Source of the DNA: Anas platyrhynchos
Lineage: Eukaryota; Chordata; Aves; Anseriformes; Anatidae
Direction: 5' to 3'
NCBI RefSeq assembly: GCF_047663525.1
Contig: NC_092588.1
Location: 101,513,001 to 101,577,000, forward strand
Length of the DNA stretch: 64,000 bases
The position numbers were made by a program, and so were the translations under genes. The notes beneath the pieces were generated by a model. The model worked only from the letters and a program-made list of their open reading frames with translations. It was not told the DNA's origin and did no database searches. This document shows positions 11,165 through 24,234 of the stretch, piece by piece. Position 1 is the stretch's first letter, and the number at the start of each line of letters is the position of its first letter.

Positions 11165-12801
11165 CTTTTGATTTTTTCTTTCCAGTTTGTATTTTCCTTT
11201 AAAGAAAAGGACATAGTGCTTTTGTGAGATTCAGCTCCTACAAAAGAATGCTTTGTGTCTGCACAGCTCCGGTGGGAACAATACACAGCGCTAATAACAA
11301 CTGAAGCACTCGTGCTGAGGGAGATCCTCCCTCCATTTACTCGCCAAAAGACACGTGTATCCAAATTTTGCAGTTTCTGATCAGCTGGAAAAGACAGCCG
11401 CAGCATCTAGAAGTGCAGGTCTGATGCATCGCTCATCATGCAGAGACTAATATGGCTTTATGTCTTATTTTAGCTACAGAGGAAGTCCCAAGGCCATAGG
11501 GGATTATCAGAAAAGCAGCAGTATGGAAATGTGCATGGGGGGGAAGGGAAGGGAACAGCTGGAGTGTGCCGAGTGCTGGTACTCTACAGGGAAAGCAGAG
11601 ATCTTGTCGTAATTGCTGAGATCTCCTGGGCACGTTGATCTCACAGGGTCGTGCAAGGAGAATGTGGACTGGTCGTTGTGGACCACCACCAGCTGTGGAC
11701 TTTGTATCCCACACTGACCAGCACGATTTCGATTTGCTTGCCATGCAGTGTATCTGGCTGCAATACTTTGCAATTAGTTTATGCACCAGTCTTCTAAACC
11801 CGGCACAAAGCCACGTTTAGTAATTAATTCGCTTTTCAATATTGTATCAGTATATGAGAAGTTCTTTAATTAGCCCACCAGTTTCCTTGAGGGGTAAGAT
11901 TTATTTTTTTGCTATTACTTATTCACACATACTCCATATATTCTTCTAAGTGGGGGAAAATAGCCTTAAAATATTAAGAACTGTTATGGGCTAAACAAGT
12001 TCTCTAACTGAAATTAATTACTTCATTGCCTCGTTCAGAAATTCCTTCACAGTGGCTGACCTTGTCACTAGCTCATAACCAGAACTGTGGATCAATATGG
12101 GGGGCATATATGCAAAATTTAGCAGCTGAAAGAAAGCTTCAGTAAGGATGACTAATTAGATCATTAAGAAGTGCCACTTTACTTTCTCTCTGCCGTTTTG
12201 TGTATAACCCCACAGCCGTGCTCCCTCTTGCTTTTCACATTCCTTTGTCTCGGTGAAACTACCAGCTTTATGTCACTATTCTCACATCCCTGAGCCATTC
12301 ATTAGATGTTCCCTCTTCCCATACTTTCTTCTAATAAGGATTTTTCTTCTTCATCTTTCGCTGTTGTATGAAACCCTTACCTTTACTTCCACTGAAGCTT
12401 GAGGTCCTTGCACCCTTCCCCAGCTCCTACCATACCTTTACTTGTTCTGAGGCCTTGCCTTGAGGTGTGTTTGCGACCTGACACTTCCAGTCAGCACACA
12501 AAAAGACACGCAGTTTACTGGGCAAGTCAGAAGGCCACCCAAATTTTTATTCAGAAAGATGACAGAAAGTGTAAATAAGAGGTAAAAAGATAAGGGCAGG
12601 GGGGATGAGAGGGAAGCCCTGTGTGTGTGCCCAGCCCTTGGTGCATTCCTAGAGCACTCCTCCTCACGGGCTCACGTGTGCATTTCTTTCACTCTTCTAC
12701 TTAATAATTTAACTAGGAAGATTAAGCAACTGCTGACTGAATTATTAAAGGTGTAATTAAACTGGCAAGAGTTGAAGGGAGCCTGTGAGCATTTTCTGAG
12801 G

Positions 12802-12825
12802 AAAAAAAAAAAAAAAAAAAAAAAA
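12802..12825. repeat. A24 homopolymer
   Basis: An uninterrupted A24 run followed by GAGAGA. The upstream sequence is not recognisable as a retroposed gene or SINE. Confidence 0.9.
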
Positions 12826-15800
12826 GAGAGATCTGATTTGCTCTGAAACGAAGGTCAGAGGTAAATGAGGTTACTACTGAGAACCTGCTCCAGTCCCTCC
12901 ATTACATGGCTGGTTCACCAGCACTAGCTGTGAGCACAGGTAGGAAGTCCTCAGCAAAACTACCCAGCTGTATGAAAGCTAAGCAGCCTGTGGCACTGCA
13001 GGGAGGAAAAGCTCCCATCTTCCATTTCTTTACCTTCTGCAGTAGCAGGGGTGAGTTCCCACTTGAAGGCAAGGTCGTCGTCACCCTAGGCACAGCTCTG
13101 GGTAAATATTGACCTGTTGTATGGGAAATTTCAGCAGGTTCTGTACTGCAAAGATTAATACAGGCGGTGAAACTGCTTCCTGGTTGCCTGCAGCTCATCT
13201 GAGGTGGAGATAAGGAGCTAACATTTGGGTCCTACGTGTAGAACTATTCTGGGATTTCAGCTGCGACAAAGACACGATTCAGCTCTGTAAGATTAGGCCT
13301 GATAATGAAGGAAAGGTTATTTTAGGTGGACTTCCTCTCTGAAAGTCTTTGGCTAATCTTGACTGTCTTGCTGTATGCTAAAAAGATGTAATCCAGCTGT
13401 GGAAATCAGGTTTGACAGGATTTTATTTAGTCTAGTAAATGCTCGCTTTAATTCTGGGATTTAATCATTCCAAAGCTGGGAGCTATGTTGTGATGAAGCA
13501 GTGATGGCTATCTCTAGCCTTCAAATTATTTCAGCTCCTATGGGACAAAAACTTAAACTAAAAACTGCATATTTTTCTGCTTTGCCTCTTTAAATTTGAG
13601 TTTATTACTACAATTAATAGGAGCTGGCATTTCCCAGGGAATTTCATTTTGCTCCTGCATCATTTTTACTACTTATCTGGTTTGGCTTGACTGTTTTTCA
13701 TTTTGACATCCTTTTTTCTTTGGAGAGATAGATTGCGTTAATAAGGAAGGCACTGTTGGTACAGCCTTCCTTTTGCAGAACAGTGGCTCAGGGAAGCAGA
13801 ACAAGGAGCACCCACTCTGTCTCTGCTTGCCCCAGTGCAGATATAGCCTCCTCTGTGCCAGCATGATTGAAGCACAGAGTCCAGGTAGCATTTGAGCCTA
13901 TATCCTACCATGGTCTAACTCACAGTCTAGCTCCTAGTCTTATTTAATAGCAAAAAGATCCAAACAGCCCTGTGTCTGGGAGAACCCCTGGGGTTCTATC
14001 GTCGATAGTCATGGGAGGAAGGCAGAAGTTGAGAGAAGTTAATGAGATAAACTACTTCAGAATTTTATCACAAAACAGTCTTAAGTGCATTAAAATAATC
14101 AGGAAAGTGTCTTCACAGATATAGGCTGCACTGCAAATTTCACTTATATTCTCCAGTTGCCTATTTCATTTCTTTTGTTTTAAATTACTTCTTCTGACTT
14201 AACTTTTTTTTGAACAGTTTATGACAACTGAAGCATCCAACAGATTATTTATGTTCATTCCAGATCCTCTTAGGAAAATGTCAGAGTTAACTTTTTGAAC
14301 ATTTATTCTATGCTCTTACATATGCCTGTAGTCCAGCTTGACAAAAAAAAATCTAGTGTTGCCAAAGACAAGTAAAAGGAAGGTGAAACAGCAGCTTATT
14401 ACATGTACGTTGGTGAGGAACAGGACAGGTGACATAGGGAGATGCTAAGTGTTTTTGTTTTTTTTCTTCTTCTAAGAGATTCAAAGACAAACATCATATT
14501 GTCAATACCAGCAAGGGTTCTGGGAACTTCTTTAAGTGGAGAATAAGGTGGGAAAGATGAACTCATCTGAGATTCACATGTTATTTCTGACCAATTGGCA
14601 GAGCTAGAATTGCTTCTGCAGAGGTTATCTGACTCACAAAAGTCTTGAAAGCAAATGTGGTTGGTGCTTCAGACAATTATACAGGTTTCCCAATAGGTAG
14701 ACATACGTGAACTCCATCTATCACAGTCTGCCAACAGGCCTCCAGCTGCTCCTCTTCTTGAAGATACTTATGCTTGCTAATGAGAAAAGAAAATACTTAT
14801 GATTTTATTGTAAATGTCCAGGATGGTCTTTCTGCTGTGTCCATTTTGGGGATGCTTTCAAAATTCTTCATTTAAACCCAAGCTTTATTTTCCTAGAGGA
14901 AATCATCCAAAAAGAAAGATTTGCCTCTTAGCCCTTTCCTCTTACCCTGCTCAGAGAAGATGTAAGATGCGTGAGAGTATTGAACGTACCCTTTTGTCTC
15001 TGCTCCCCTCATTCATGCAGTAATATTTTCAAGTCTTAGGTCTCCACTGAGGTTTTGTTCTATATTTAAAAAACGGAAAAAAGGAAAAACAAAATGTAGC
15101 TTCCAGCCAGTGCTCTTTCAATACACCAAGGTAGATCCCTTATCTCTTATCCAGATTCAGTGAACTTTTCCCACAGGTGCCAGCATCATGAAAACTCAGA
15201 AATGCAAAATGAAAACAACTCAGCCAGTTGTATGGCGTGCATGAAAAATTGACCTTCTTCGGAAGGATGAAAGGAGGGGTAGGAACTGGGGGACAAAAAA
15301 TGAAAAAGACATCCTTGCTCTTAGAGAATTTTGTTGTCAGACTTTTAGATGTGCAAAGACATGGAAATAACGTGGCTCTCTGAATCTCTGGTTTATAATT
15401 TATTGTGGTGTGTTTTGTGCCAGAAAAGCAAAAATGTATTTTTCAAGGAAGAAAACCGAAATCGTGCATGTGAATGTGCTAATTAGTGTATTTCTATGAG
15501 GATTTCTATAACCAATGTTTCCAGTGTTATCCCAGTAAAATACACAGCAGGGGTACAAGGTTCTCTCTCATGGTCTTGTAGCAATCCTCACGAGGTGAGG
15601 AGCAAGTTCATCACCAAGGCCATACAGGCAATGGCCTCTGCACTGAGGCAACCCATGCTCCTGCTAGCTCCCTCTACCTGCTCATGCTTTAATGCCTTGG
15701 TATGGGGGCACTGTGCTTAGTGTAGCTTGCTTTTCATGCATTGTGTTTGTTTGTGGAACTACCAAAACATTAAGAGTCATCCCAAAATCCACCTGCTTGT

Positions 15801-15936
15801 TGAGCGTGTTGCACAGGAAGGGGCTGGGATAAGATAAAATGGTGAAAGCCTAGATTTGAATTTCCAGAAAATTTCTACAAAAGTTGCTCCAAGATTGGAT
15901 GTTGCCATCCAGATGGAAAAATCACAGTGCTTAGAA

Positions 15937-15973
15937 GTTTTTTGTTTGTTTGTTTGTTTGTCTGTTTGTTTTT
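15937..15973. repeat. (TTTG)n microsatellite
   Basis: Tandem TTTG units with one TCTG interruption and longer T runs at both ends. Confidence 0.85.
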
Positions 15974-18900
15974 AAACAGGAGAAATTTGAAGTGAGACTT
16001 CAAAGTCAAAACACCCCAAATTATTAGTATCTGCATCTGTATGCAGCTGCAGCAACTCCTGTGCCAGTGCAGTGTCGAGTAGCTGGTTGACTTATGTTCT
16101 GGATAACCAGAAGAAAAACTCAGAAGGAAATCAGCTGTGGGATAGAGAGAGACACTGCTGCCTTCTCTGGGTTTGGTGGGGGGACCTTGGGCTGTGCTGT
16201 GCACCTGAATGAACCTGGGTTGGAAAAGATGCTCCCTGGGAGTCCCCAGCCTCCAGAGAGGTGGCAGTGCCAGCCAGGAGGCAAGCCAGCACATCATCTG
16301 GCCTTTCTGGAAAAGGTTACAGCTCCTGCGGCACCCAGCAGAGGAGCTTGGGGCCGCCGTGCTGCAGGGCGGCCAGCCCCACGGGGACTGTGTCACATCA
16401 GGCTCTGGTTTCCCCAGCGTGAGAAGCAAATAGAAATCATGGCTGTTTGGAAAACTGTCCTGCAGAAAACAATTTACCCGATCGTTCTTAACATCACCAT
16501 CTCAGGAACCAATCTTCACTGGAATGAAGAAAGAGGCATTCATTTAATAAATTATGAGGAGCAGCCTGACTCAATGCACAGCTTCTTAATAGTACTTGGC
16601 AGCAGTACTGTTTGTGATGATCTCCTTAATGCATTTGCTACTAAATAAGTAATAGATTTTCTCGATGCGAACGCACATTCTGCTCCTCTCATTTTTCTTG
16701 AATATTCAGGCGTTCACTTTCAGATAGTAGGGTTATTTTGTTGAAATGACCAATCTTGTACCCTATATTTCTTTTAGGTTTATATTAATTGCCATGGCGT
16801 TGTTTGTTTGGAAGAGGAAGATTTAGTCCCCAGTCTAGAAAAGCATTTGCTTAATGTTAAGCACAAGCAAAGCCACAGTGATTCCTACGTATTTGTGTGT
16901 GTCTGAGGGCTATGCTGGATGTTAGGCTCACTAATTTACGAGGGGGATTTTTATGTTCTTGGAATTGTTTTTTTTATGTGGAGCCTGTTCTGCTCAACTG
17001 CATGTTGTAGAGGATATTTAGGTCCCTGTACAACCTAGGATTGCAGCATATGTTTTCTTTTGTTCTCTGTAGACAACTAGCTCCACCTGAGTGAAAGTCA
17101 GGGGTCTCTGAGCAAGCTTTATCCCAGCAGTTGGCCAGAAGACAAGCCAGCGTTGCATCTTCTCCATGTACCTAGCAGGTTTCTAGCTAGCACATCCACC
17201 TATATAGGAGACCTCGGATCAAAACCTTCCTCTGTCTAAAATATTTGGTCTACATCTCTTGGGTGTATGTCCTAAATTAGGAAGGACAAGGTGCTGTCCT
17301 CTGCATGCACCCTCGGTAGTGCAGGGAGACCAGCACACCCCTGGCCTCAGCCTGGTGGTTGCAAGAGGCAGATCCATGGTATTTTGTGGATCTTTATAAG
17401 GCCTAGATGGGTACCAGATACCCAGTGACCAAGTGCCGTGGGCATTCAGACTGGTACAAACACATGGGAAGTGGTACTGTGTAAAGACATCTGAGCCACT
17501 GCTGAACAACAAACTGACTTGGTCTTGGAAGCAGCCTAGCCGTGTTACTGCCATCGTTCACTCTCCTGCTTTTTGGTCTTCTGGATCAACATCACATGCT
17601 GGCATGGGAGTCCCCACACTTTGCCGTGCTTCTTCCCTCAGCAAAAGTACCTTATTTACAGGAGGCTTTTACAGATAGGATATGGCAGTGCTATAACACA
17701 CCCCCAGGCACCCGCAGGGTTAGCTGTCACTTGAGGGGTGGTTCGTGAATGTCATTGACATCTCAGCAGTGTATGTAAGCATCCAAAGCCCCAGGAAAAG
17801 CCATTTTCCCGCTTTAAATACCTTTCACTCTTTCAATACGCAGGCAGGCGATTCGAGTGAGAAATGCAGTTATCTGCATTGTGCAAACACGAAGTTTAGT
17901 CATTGCCAAAGTCAGTCTTAAGAATCAGGAAAGTTCTGATCCCTTGTGTAAAACCCCAGACAAAACTACTCCCTTTGATTTTGTGCTCTTGTATTTCTCT
18001 TTTATGTTGGAGCTGACTGATGCCTACAAGGAAATGCATTCAGCTAACTCGGGCTCTAAAAGCTAGCGAGGGAGATGCTCAAATTCTCTATAAATGTGCA
18101 TCCCGTTTGCCTGCTGATGAATTATTTAAATCTCTGCTATTTATGGAAGCTGTCAGCATGCTTTGCTCTGCTGTTTTGACAGGAGAAGCGAAGGAATCTG
18201 GGTGAAGTGACCAACTAAGAGTTAAAATTTCTTATTAACAGTCATGCTGCACTGAGTTGTTTTCTGCTCGGTATTTGGCAGTCCTCAGAGATGTTACCTG
18301 CTACTATAAATAAAGCACATGCTTCCAGGATAACTGTTCTTCTTCATCTGTCTGGCAAAATGAGCCATTTTTATTTTACTTTTTGAATCTGTATTATTAA
18401 GGCTTGTGTGTGTATTTGGGCTCTCAGCACAGACAGCTTTTACACTCGTCTCATGTTGCCGTTCCTCCATGTGGTATTTGTACTCGGAGATGGATTTCAC
18501 ATCGTAATGCTGAAAGCTCCCACGCGCTGTAGGGAAATGGGGACTGGGCTGCCTCAGAGCTGGCAGGCAGACCTGGTACTGCTCAGAAGCTGGTGAGCAG
18601 AGGAGGGCTGCAAAATGGTTGGTATATCATTTTGGAGACTCCAGATCCCCCGTGCTATGGGGCACAACCTCTCTCCTAGACCCAAAGCCACCACAGGAGA
18701 TGGAGGCTGGCATAGGGTTGATGTGGAGCTGTACCTTTCATGGCACGTTGCTGTCCTGGGAAAGGCTCCTGCTGCCACCCCAACCACACATTTCTGACTC
18801 CCTTTTGTGCCAGCCCCAGCACTGCTGCCACTACATAGCTACAAGAACAGGCAGAGGAGCAGATCTGGCTGCAAAACATCGCAGGGACGGGAAAAAGAAA

Positions 18901-19344
18901 AAGGGAGGTTTCAAGGTGCAGAGGCATTACTGCCGGCAGAAGGGTGCATGCAGAAAGACACGCATCCTAGGGAAGGGGATGAAACTAATTTTTTTGCTGG
19001 GGGCAGTTTAGAGTGGTTATGGAACTGACCCACTGAGAGATGACAAAGTTGTCTTTTGTGCTGTCTTTTATGTTGTCCCCATGTAGCTTTAAAATGGCCC
19101 TGTAGATAAAAGTTTGCTTAAAGGATTACTTTTTTATTAATGAAAGCATATAAGCTTTTAAAAAGCGACATAAATTATTTACCTGGATATATTTCGGGGA
19201 GAAGAATGCCTATATATGTAGATATCAATATCTATATTTCCATATATATCACTTAATATATACAACAATCACCAAACAACCTTGCCAAAGGGTTAGAAAG
19301 TGTTTTTCAAAGATTAATCAATTGATTTCTGTGAGTATTTAGCA

Positions 19345-19560
19345 TCTTAGTTTTATAGATGGGTCAGATGAGCATGCATAGAGGGTGTTTAAAAACCTTT
19401 TTCAAAGAAAATAAAGCTAAAGAAAATTCTTCTGCTAACTTCCCTGGACTTGCCTGAGGCCAAATAATAAGCCAATAGCAGAAAAAAAGGGCTGAGTGAA
19501 TTGTCCAGCTTCCCTATTTCTGTGTTCTAGTCACTAGGCATCTCCCTTCTGTGTGTGCTG
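19345..19560 (-). repeat. MIR/CORE-SINE-like remnant, minus orientation, probably interrupted
   Basis: On the + strand, TTTTATAGATGGG and GCATAGAGGGTGTTTAA resemble the reverse complement of the MIR CORE. After a spacer come GGACTTGCCTGAGG, TAAGCCAATAGCAGA and GTGTTCTAGTCACTAGGCAT, which resemble its tRNA-like half. The order is right but the spacing is long, so the copy may carry an insertion or be two overlapping relics. Confidence 0.55.
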
Positions 19561-19630
19561 TTGGCAGAATGACGGTGTTACAGTGACTATTACTTCTGAT
19601 GAAGGTCAGCTTAGCTTTTTAGAATTAGCC

Positions 19631-19654
19631 TTTTTTTTTTTTTTTTTTTTTTTT
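19631..19654. repeat. T24 homopolymer
   Basis: An uninterrupted run of 24 T just downstream of the minus-orientation MIR-like remnant. Confidence 0.9.
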
Positions 19655-21584
19655 CAAAAGGCACATAACAATAATTTTTCCCTGGGATGAAATTCAGTCT
19701 GAAGATGGCTACAACAACCTTAAATTAGTTTAGCCATTTCTTCCTAAATTAAAGAATGCCAAAAAGCACTTCTGTGGTTTTGCATTACGTGCTTAGCCCT
19801 TCTCTCAAATAACACAGAGTGGCTTTGAAAATGTAATTGATAGCATGAACTCAGCTTTTCTTGAAGTACTGTGGAAGTAATGCAGTCTGCAAGTGAATCA
19901 AGAAGGAATACTTCATGCTGGGACAACAGCCCCACACACGAGGCGAGGGTGCCCATGCACTGCAGTGTAGCTGGCGCTCCCCACACAGCTGTGAGCAACC
20001 GCTGCAGCTTGTTGTGACAGCCTCTGCTACAATTTCCAGCCCTAGTTGTGTTTGCTGAGTTGGGAAGGGTGTTTGTTAGCAGCGCTCAGTTCAACAGTTT
20101 ACAGAATTTAGTGCCGTACACACTTAAGATACTCTTACACAGAGCATCTCTGCAGTTTGGGGAATATTTTGCAGCCAGTTCTTTCCTAGATGGTAGGTTG
20201 TCTCTTTTATGGGATTCCCGTTCTTAGCCTAGGAAAGAAGAGTTGCTTGCAGAATAAATAAATAACTTAAAACCAAAGAGCAGAACAACGTAAATGAGAG
20301 CTTTCACACCCTTACACACACCACGGTGCTGCTCTGTGATGCTGAGACAAAGAGCTGGCAGACCAGTCTGTTGAGCTTTCCTCCTGACTCTCCCAGTGAC
20401 AATCCCTGTGAATTTCAGGAATCCCTTATTATTTCCAAGTGTGCCACCTGACCTTAGGTGCAACAGGAGCTGAGTAAGGGCTTACTGACAGGAAAGAAAA
20501 AGTTGCTGTGTGTGTTTCAGCGGGTGGTGGAGCAGATCCTGGGTGAGCAGACAGATTTTATTATTCTTTCTAAAATTGCAAGCTGAAGACAGAAAGCAGG
20601 GCACTCATTTTCATGCCTACTTGCAGACGCAGACACTTAACTTCCATGATCTAAATTTGAAAGAAAATAAAAAAATAAAATGGGATTTTATATACTTTTT
20701 GGTAAAACATAGGGAAAATTTATTTAAACTACTGGGGGAGATGTGGAATTTAATCATGTGAATGCAGAATGCCATTTGCATCCATGTTTGATCTCCTGGA
20801 AGCTGGTATTGTCTCACATCCTCGGGGGAGTTGCTCCTGATTTGTACTGGTAGAACAGAAAGAGCAGAACTGTCAAAGCATAGGAGAGGTCCTAATTTGG
20901 GGGTTTGGCTCACTCACTGTGAATAAGGGTGACAGAAAGTGACATCTGGTAGCTGATAACTTCATTTACACCATACCATTTTCAGTGCTATGAATGCAAT
21001 TTTAAAACGTGTACACCTTATACTTGCAGCTACCCTCAATTTCAGGTTATAATATACCAAGACTGACCCTCCCAGCTGCTTTTGAAAAGCAGTTAAGAGG
21101 TCCTGAGCTAGAAATATTAGGGAAGCTGCGTTTGAAAATTCTGAAAATACTGTTTTTTTTTTTGCATATCCAGCACAGAGTGGTCACCTAACGTTAGGGC
21201 TTGATTTGTAAGCAAGCTGCACATGCAGAGAAATGAAACAAGGCTTCCTCCTCCTACCTGTCAGCACAGCCTGGGGGTACAGCTGTAGTAACGACTGAGA
21301 ACGATGAAACCTATAATAACAAAGTGATAGCAGTGGGGGGATAAACACAGCAAAAGATATGACAGACCTGTAACAAAATAAGCTCGCGTTCTGGTAGGAG
21401 CAAGCGATTTTATTTGGAGCAGAGGATGGAGTGGTAAGTGGAGAGAGGGAGTGGGGAAGGGATGGTTGAAGGGGGACCCATACTCTGGTCCCAGTCCTTC
21501 TTTCCTCCCTGTCACCCAATGAGCCTGAATGGAGAGAAGTGAAAATGAAGCTTTCCAGCCCCTTTCATGAGCATGGGATCCGCA

Positions 21585-21613
21585 TTTTTTTTTTTTTTAT
21601 TTTTTTTTTTTTT
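21585..21613. repeat. T tract of 29 bases with a single A
   Basis: T14, one A at 21599, then T14. No attached retroposon body was recognised. Confidence 0.88.
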
Positions 21614-23108
21614 GTGCAGCACTGGGGATAATAGGTGCTGAAGAGTCTGTTAACAACAGGGATTTGTGCACCCAATTACTTCTGCACTGCACTAAGTGTT
21701 TGCCCACAGTGTCAGTGCCCCCGACCCGTTTTCTAATTAAAACCCATGCTCTTTGTGTGCATGAGTTTTTGTGAGCCTCTTCCCTCCCACCACCCCTCTC
21801 GTACCCAAATTCTCTTTCATTGGTACGAAACAAGAGCTCAGGAAGTGCAATGACACCAAGCACATTAAGTACGAATATGTCATAGCTCTCTGGGGAGCAC
21901 AGATGGGGGCTTCAGCTGCAGCAGGTGCTGAGAAGACAGATCCCAACTCAGCCAGGCAATGATTGTGAATCATCTGTATGGGCCTATTGTTTAGACGCAT
22001 CCAGCTCGGTCACACGCTATGCGGGGCAGCGGTGATGCTGAGTGGGGGCTGATTCAATTGCTGCTTTTAATTTAGGAAATGAAAAGGATGTTCTCCCGTC
22101 ACTCCCTTCCCAGAGTGCAGCACATGAGGATTTCACGATGGACTTCACAGTCGGGCTGTGTTTGCAGGAGTCGGTGGAGGAGGGGGAAAATGAGCCAATT
22201 CTTATGCTTACAAATATATTTGCTATCCTCTTTCTAAGGCAGCTCTGTTCATTTTGTTGTGGCTAAAGAAAAGGGTCAGACACTAAGGTCAAAACTACAG
22301 CTCCACCAGTTTAATCCACACTGCGTTTTGGACTGTGTTAATTAAACTCCGCGTTGCATGCAGTGCTGGCTAGCCACTGTGCTACAGTGAATCATAGAGA
22401 TGGGATTTTTCAGCTGTAACTGACATTGCTCCTTGGACAAATTGGGAAAATAGTCTGCAGTGTGTGTGTCCTGCAGGCCTCAGGGCATGTAGGAATGTCA
22501 CAGTTATGCGCCCGGCCCTAAACAAACCGGCCTGATTTAAACCAGAGGCTCTCAGATTAGCTTTTGTACCATTTGTGTTGTAGCATGGTCATGGCAAATT
22601 TACATGCAAAATAAGAACAGAAGAATCAAGTCATCTGGCTGCACCTCTGGAGATGCACGTGAGCCTTACACTTCTGAAGAGCCTTACGCAGCAGCGTTTT
22701 CAGTTCACTCAGTGGCCAATCCGCGAATGTTAAGAAATATGCTTTCTAGACCAAGCTTCAGCTTCCAGGACTCTTACTACTACCAAATGGAAAAGAAAAG
22801 CCAAATAGCTTATGGCTTATACTGTCATGGGCAGAAAAGAGAGGGGGTAATAGGGCAGATGAGCTACTTGTCTGCTATGATAGGATGTCACAGGATGTCC
22901 AGGATGAAACAACAGAAGGGGAAAAAATCAGGTGAAGATGTAGATATGAGAAGTCAGTACAGAGGTTGCATTTCAGAGGCTATAATACTAACATTAGCAT
23001 GCACTTAGTTACTTTATTATATATTTTACTTTTATTTTATACTATATACTTTAATATAAGTAAGTAAATTTATTACAAGCTGCAGAAGAAAACAGTAACA
23101 TTAAAGAC

Positions 23109-23139
23109 TTTTTTTTTCCTTTTTTTTTTTTTTTTTTTT
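23109..23139. repeat. T tract of 31 bases with a CC interruption
   Basis: An uninterrupted pyrimidine tract of T runs broken only by two C residues. Confidence 0.88.
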
Positions 23140-23454
23140 CCCACAAACCACAATACTGTGAAGCTGCTGTTTGTGAATGTCTGTCGTCACTTTTCATTCA
23201 GGACCCTCAGTGATCAAAGTGTAATTTAAATAGGTGCAACACAAGCCTTGGTGCATTAGAGGAGAGCACCGGAACAGTGGTGATACTAGTAAATCAGTGC
23301 TTCTGAAACAATTTCTTTAGTTTATCTGGCCCCTACTCTAATAAGACTGAGACATGAAGTTAGTTTATATGGCAGGGCTGTGCCAGAGGAGAAAGAAGAA
23401 CTCCCAAAGTATATAGCTTTTAGAACAGTGTTTTACAGTGTACTATATTTTGTG

Positions 23455-23456
<2 letters not shown>

Positions 23457-23491
<35 letters not shown>
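23457..23491. repeat. T35 homopolymer
   Basis: The longest homopolymer in the window, 35 T. It could be the poly(A) tail of a minus-strand retroposed sequence, but the following bases do not resemble a gene I know. Confidence 0.9.
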
Positions 23492-23495
<4 letters not shown>

Positions 23496-23617
23496 CTGAG
23501 CTGCTATTCTTTTGTGGGTTTTTGGCATCAAAGTAACAGCACTTGGCCTATGTCAAGATGGTGCTAAGACGTTAAGCCTTCCACTTCCCACTGACACTGT
23601 CCTAATTATAGCTGTTA

Positions 23618-23720
23618 AAGCATTTGGGGAAGAAAGAGGAGAGGGAGGAAAGGGGAAGGAATTAAGCGATTTATCCAAATTCATGCAACAAGCACTTGTG
23701 ACCCTGTACTTGCCTCCTCA
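23618..23720 (-). repeat. MIR/CORE-SINE-like remnant, minus orientation
   Basis: GGAATTAAGCGATTTATCCAA followed by TTCATGCAACAAGCACTTGTG (each block diverged) resembles the reverse complement of the MIR segment that normally reads as TTAAGTGACTTGCCCAAGG and TCACACAGC. A purine-rich stretch lies upstream, where the CORE would be. Confidence 0.5.
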
Positions 23721-24234
23721 TCACTGTCTCCAGGCAGAGCAGGAGGGAGATGCGTTATCTTTGGGTGGGGAGGAGCTCTCAGTTCCATGACCTGTTGGAA
23801 TAGCAGGAGCCAAAAGAAGCTGGCCTTATGTTGCATGTGCTTTTAGGTTCATAATAAGGCTAGCCAAAAGCCACCATCCTGCCCTGTGCCAAGGACAGCC
23901 ACAGCAATCACAGAAGACGGATTTGGGCATTTCCTCAGATACCAGAACAAGGCTGACAATGCAAAGCAGCAGAGAATTTGCATGCACACAGCTGCCATTA
24001 GGGACATTTTGCATCTACTAGGATTCTCCTTATTTACAAACATTAATGCAGAAGTGCAGTGACAGCCTGGCATTCGTGCCTGAGCTCACACACTTGGGTA
24101 TATCCTGCTTTACCATTCATGGTCTATTCTCAGAAAGAGTGCCTGCTGCTTCTTGGCTTTTGCATGGACTTTGCGCCCAGCAGGGGTGCACCTTGGTTGC
24201 ACTGCTTTTTTAAGCAAAGCGATCTAGAGTATTA

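Larger units (their letters stand above)
9291..19344. other. Intergenic DNA, no gene seen
   Basis: About 10 kb without a supported gene. It holds a T/C tract (9316-9352), a 28-bp tandem duplication (9520-9575), a G-rich tract (11139-11164), an A24 run (12802-12825), a TTTG microsatellite (15937-15973) and a GC-rich patch around 16160-16430. The longest open frame of the window (16094-16648, 184 codons) is here, but an equally long antisense frame overlaps it and neither shows a known domain, so I do not call it a gene. Confidence 0.55.
19561..23617. other. Intergenic DNA rich in T homopolymers, no gene seen
   Basis: Four long T tracts occur here (19631-19654, 21585-21613, 23109-23139 and 23457-23491). 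Open frames, including one of 134 codons at 22604-23008, have no recognised domain and no supporting context. Confidence 0.55.

Noticed and set aside
15875..16429. 184-codon minus-strand open frame
   Set aside because: Overlaps an equal-length plus-strand frame, runs across the TTTG microsatellite (Lys/Gln/Thr/Asn repeat) and has no domain.
22604..23008. 134-codon open frame
   Set aside because: No recognised domain, AT-rich flanks, no splice or promoter context; a frame of this length is not surprising in 64 kb.
23450..23600. T35 run considered as the tail of a minus-strand processed pseudogene
   Set aside because: The sequence after the run does not resemble any gene I recognise on the minus strand.
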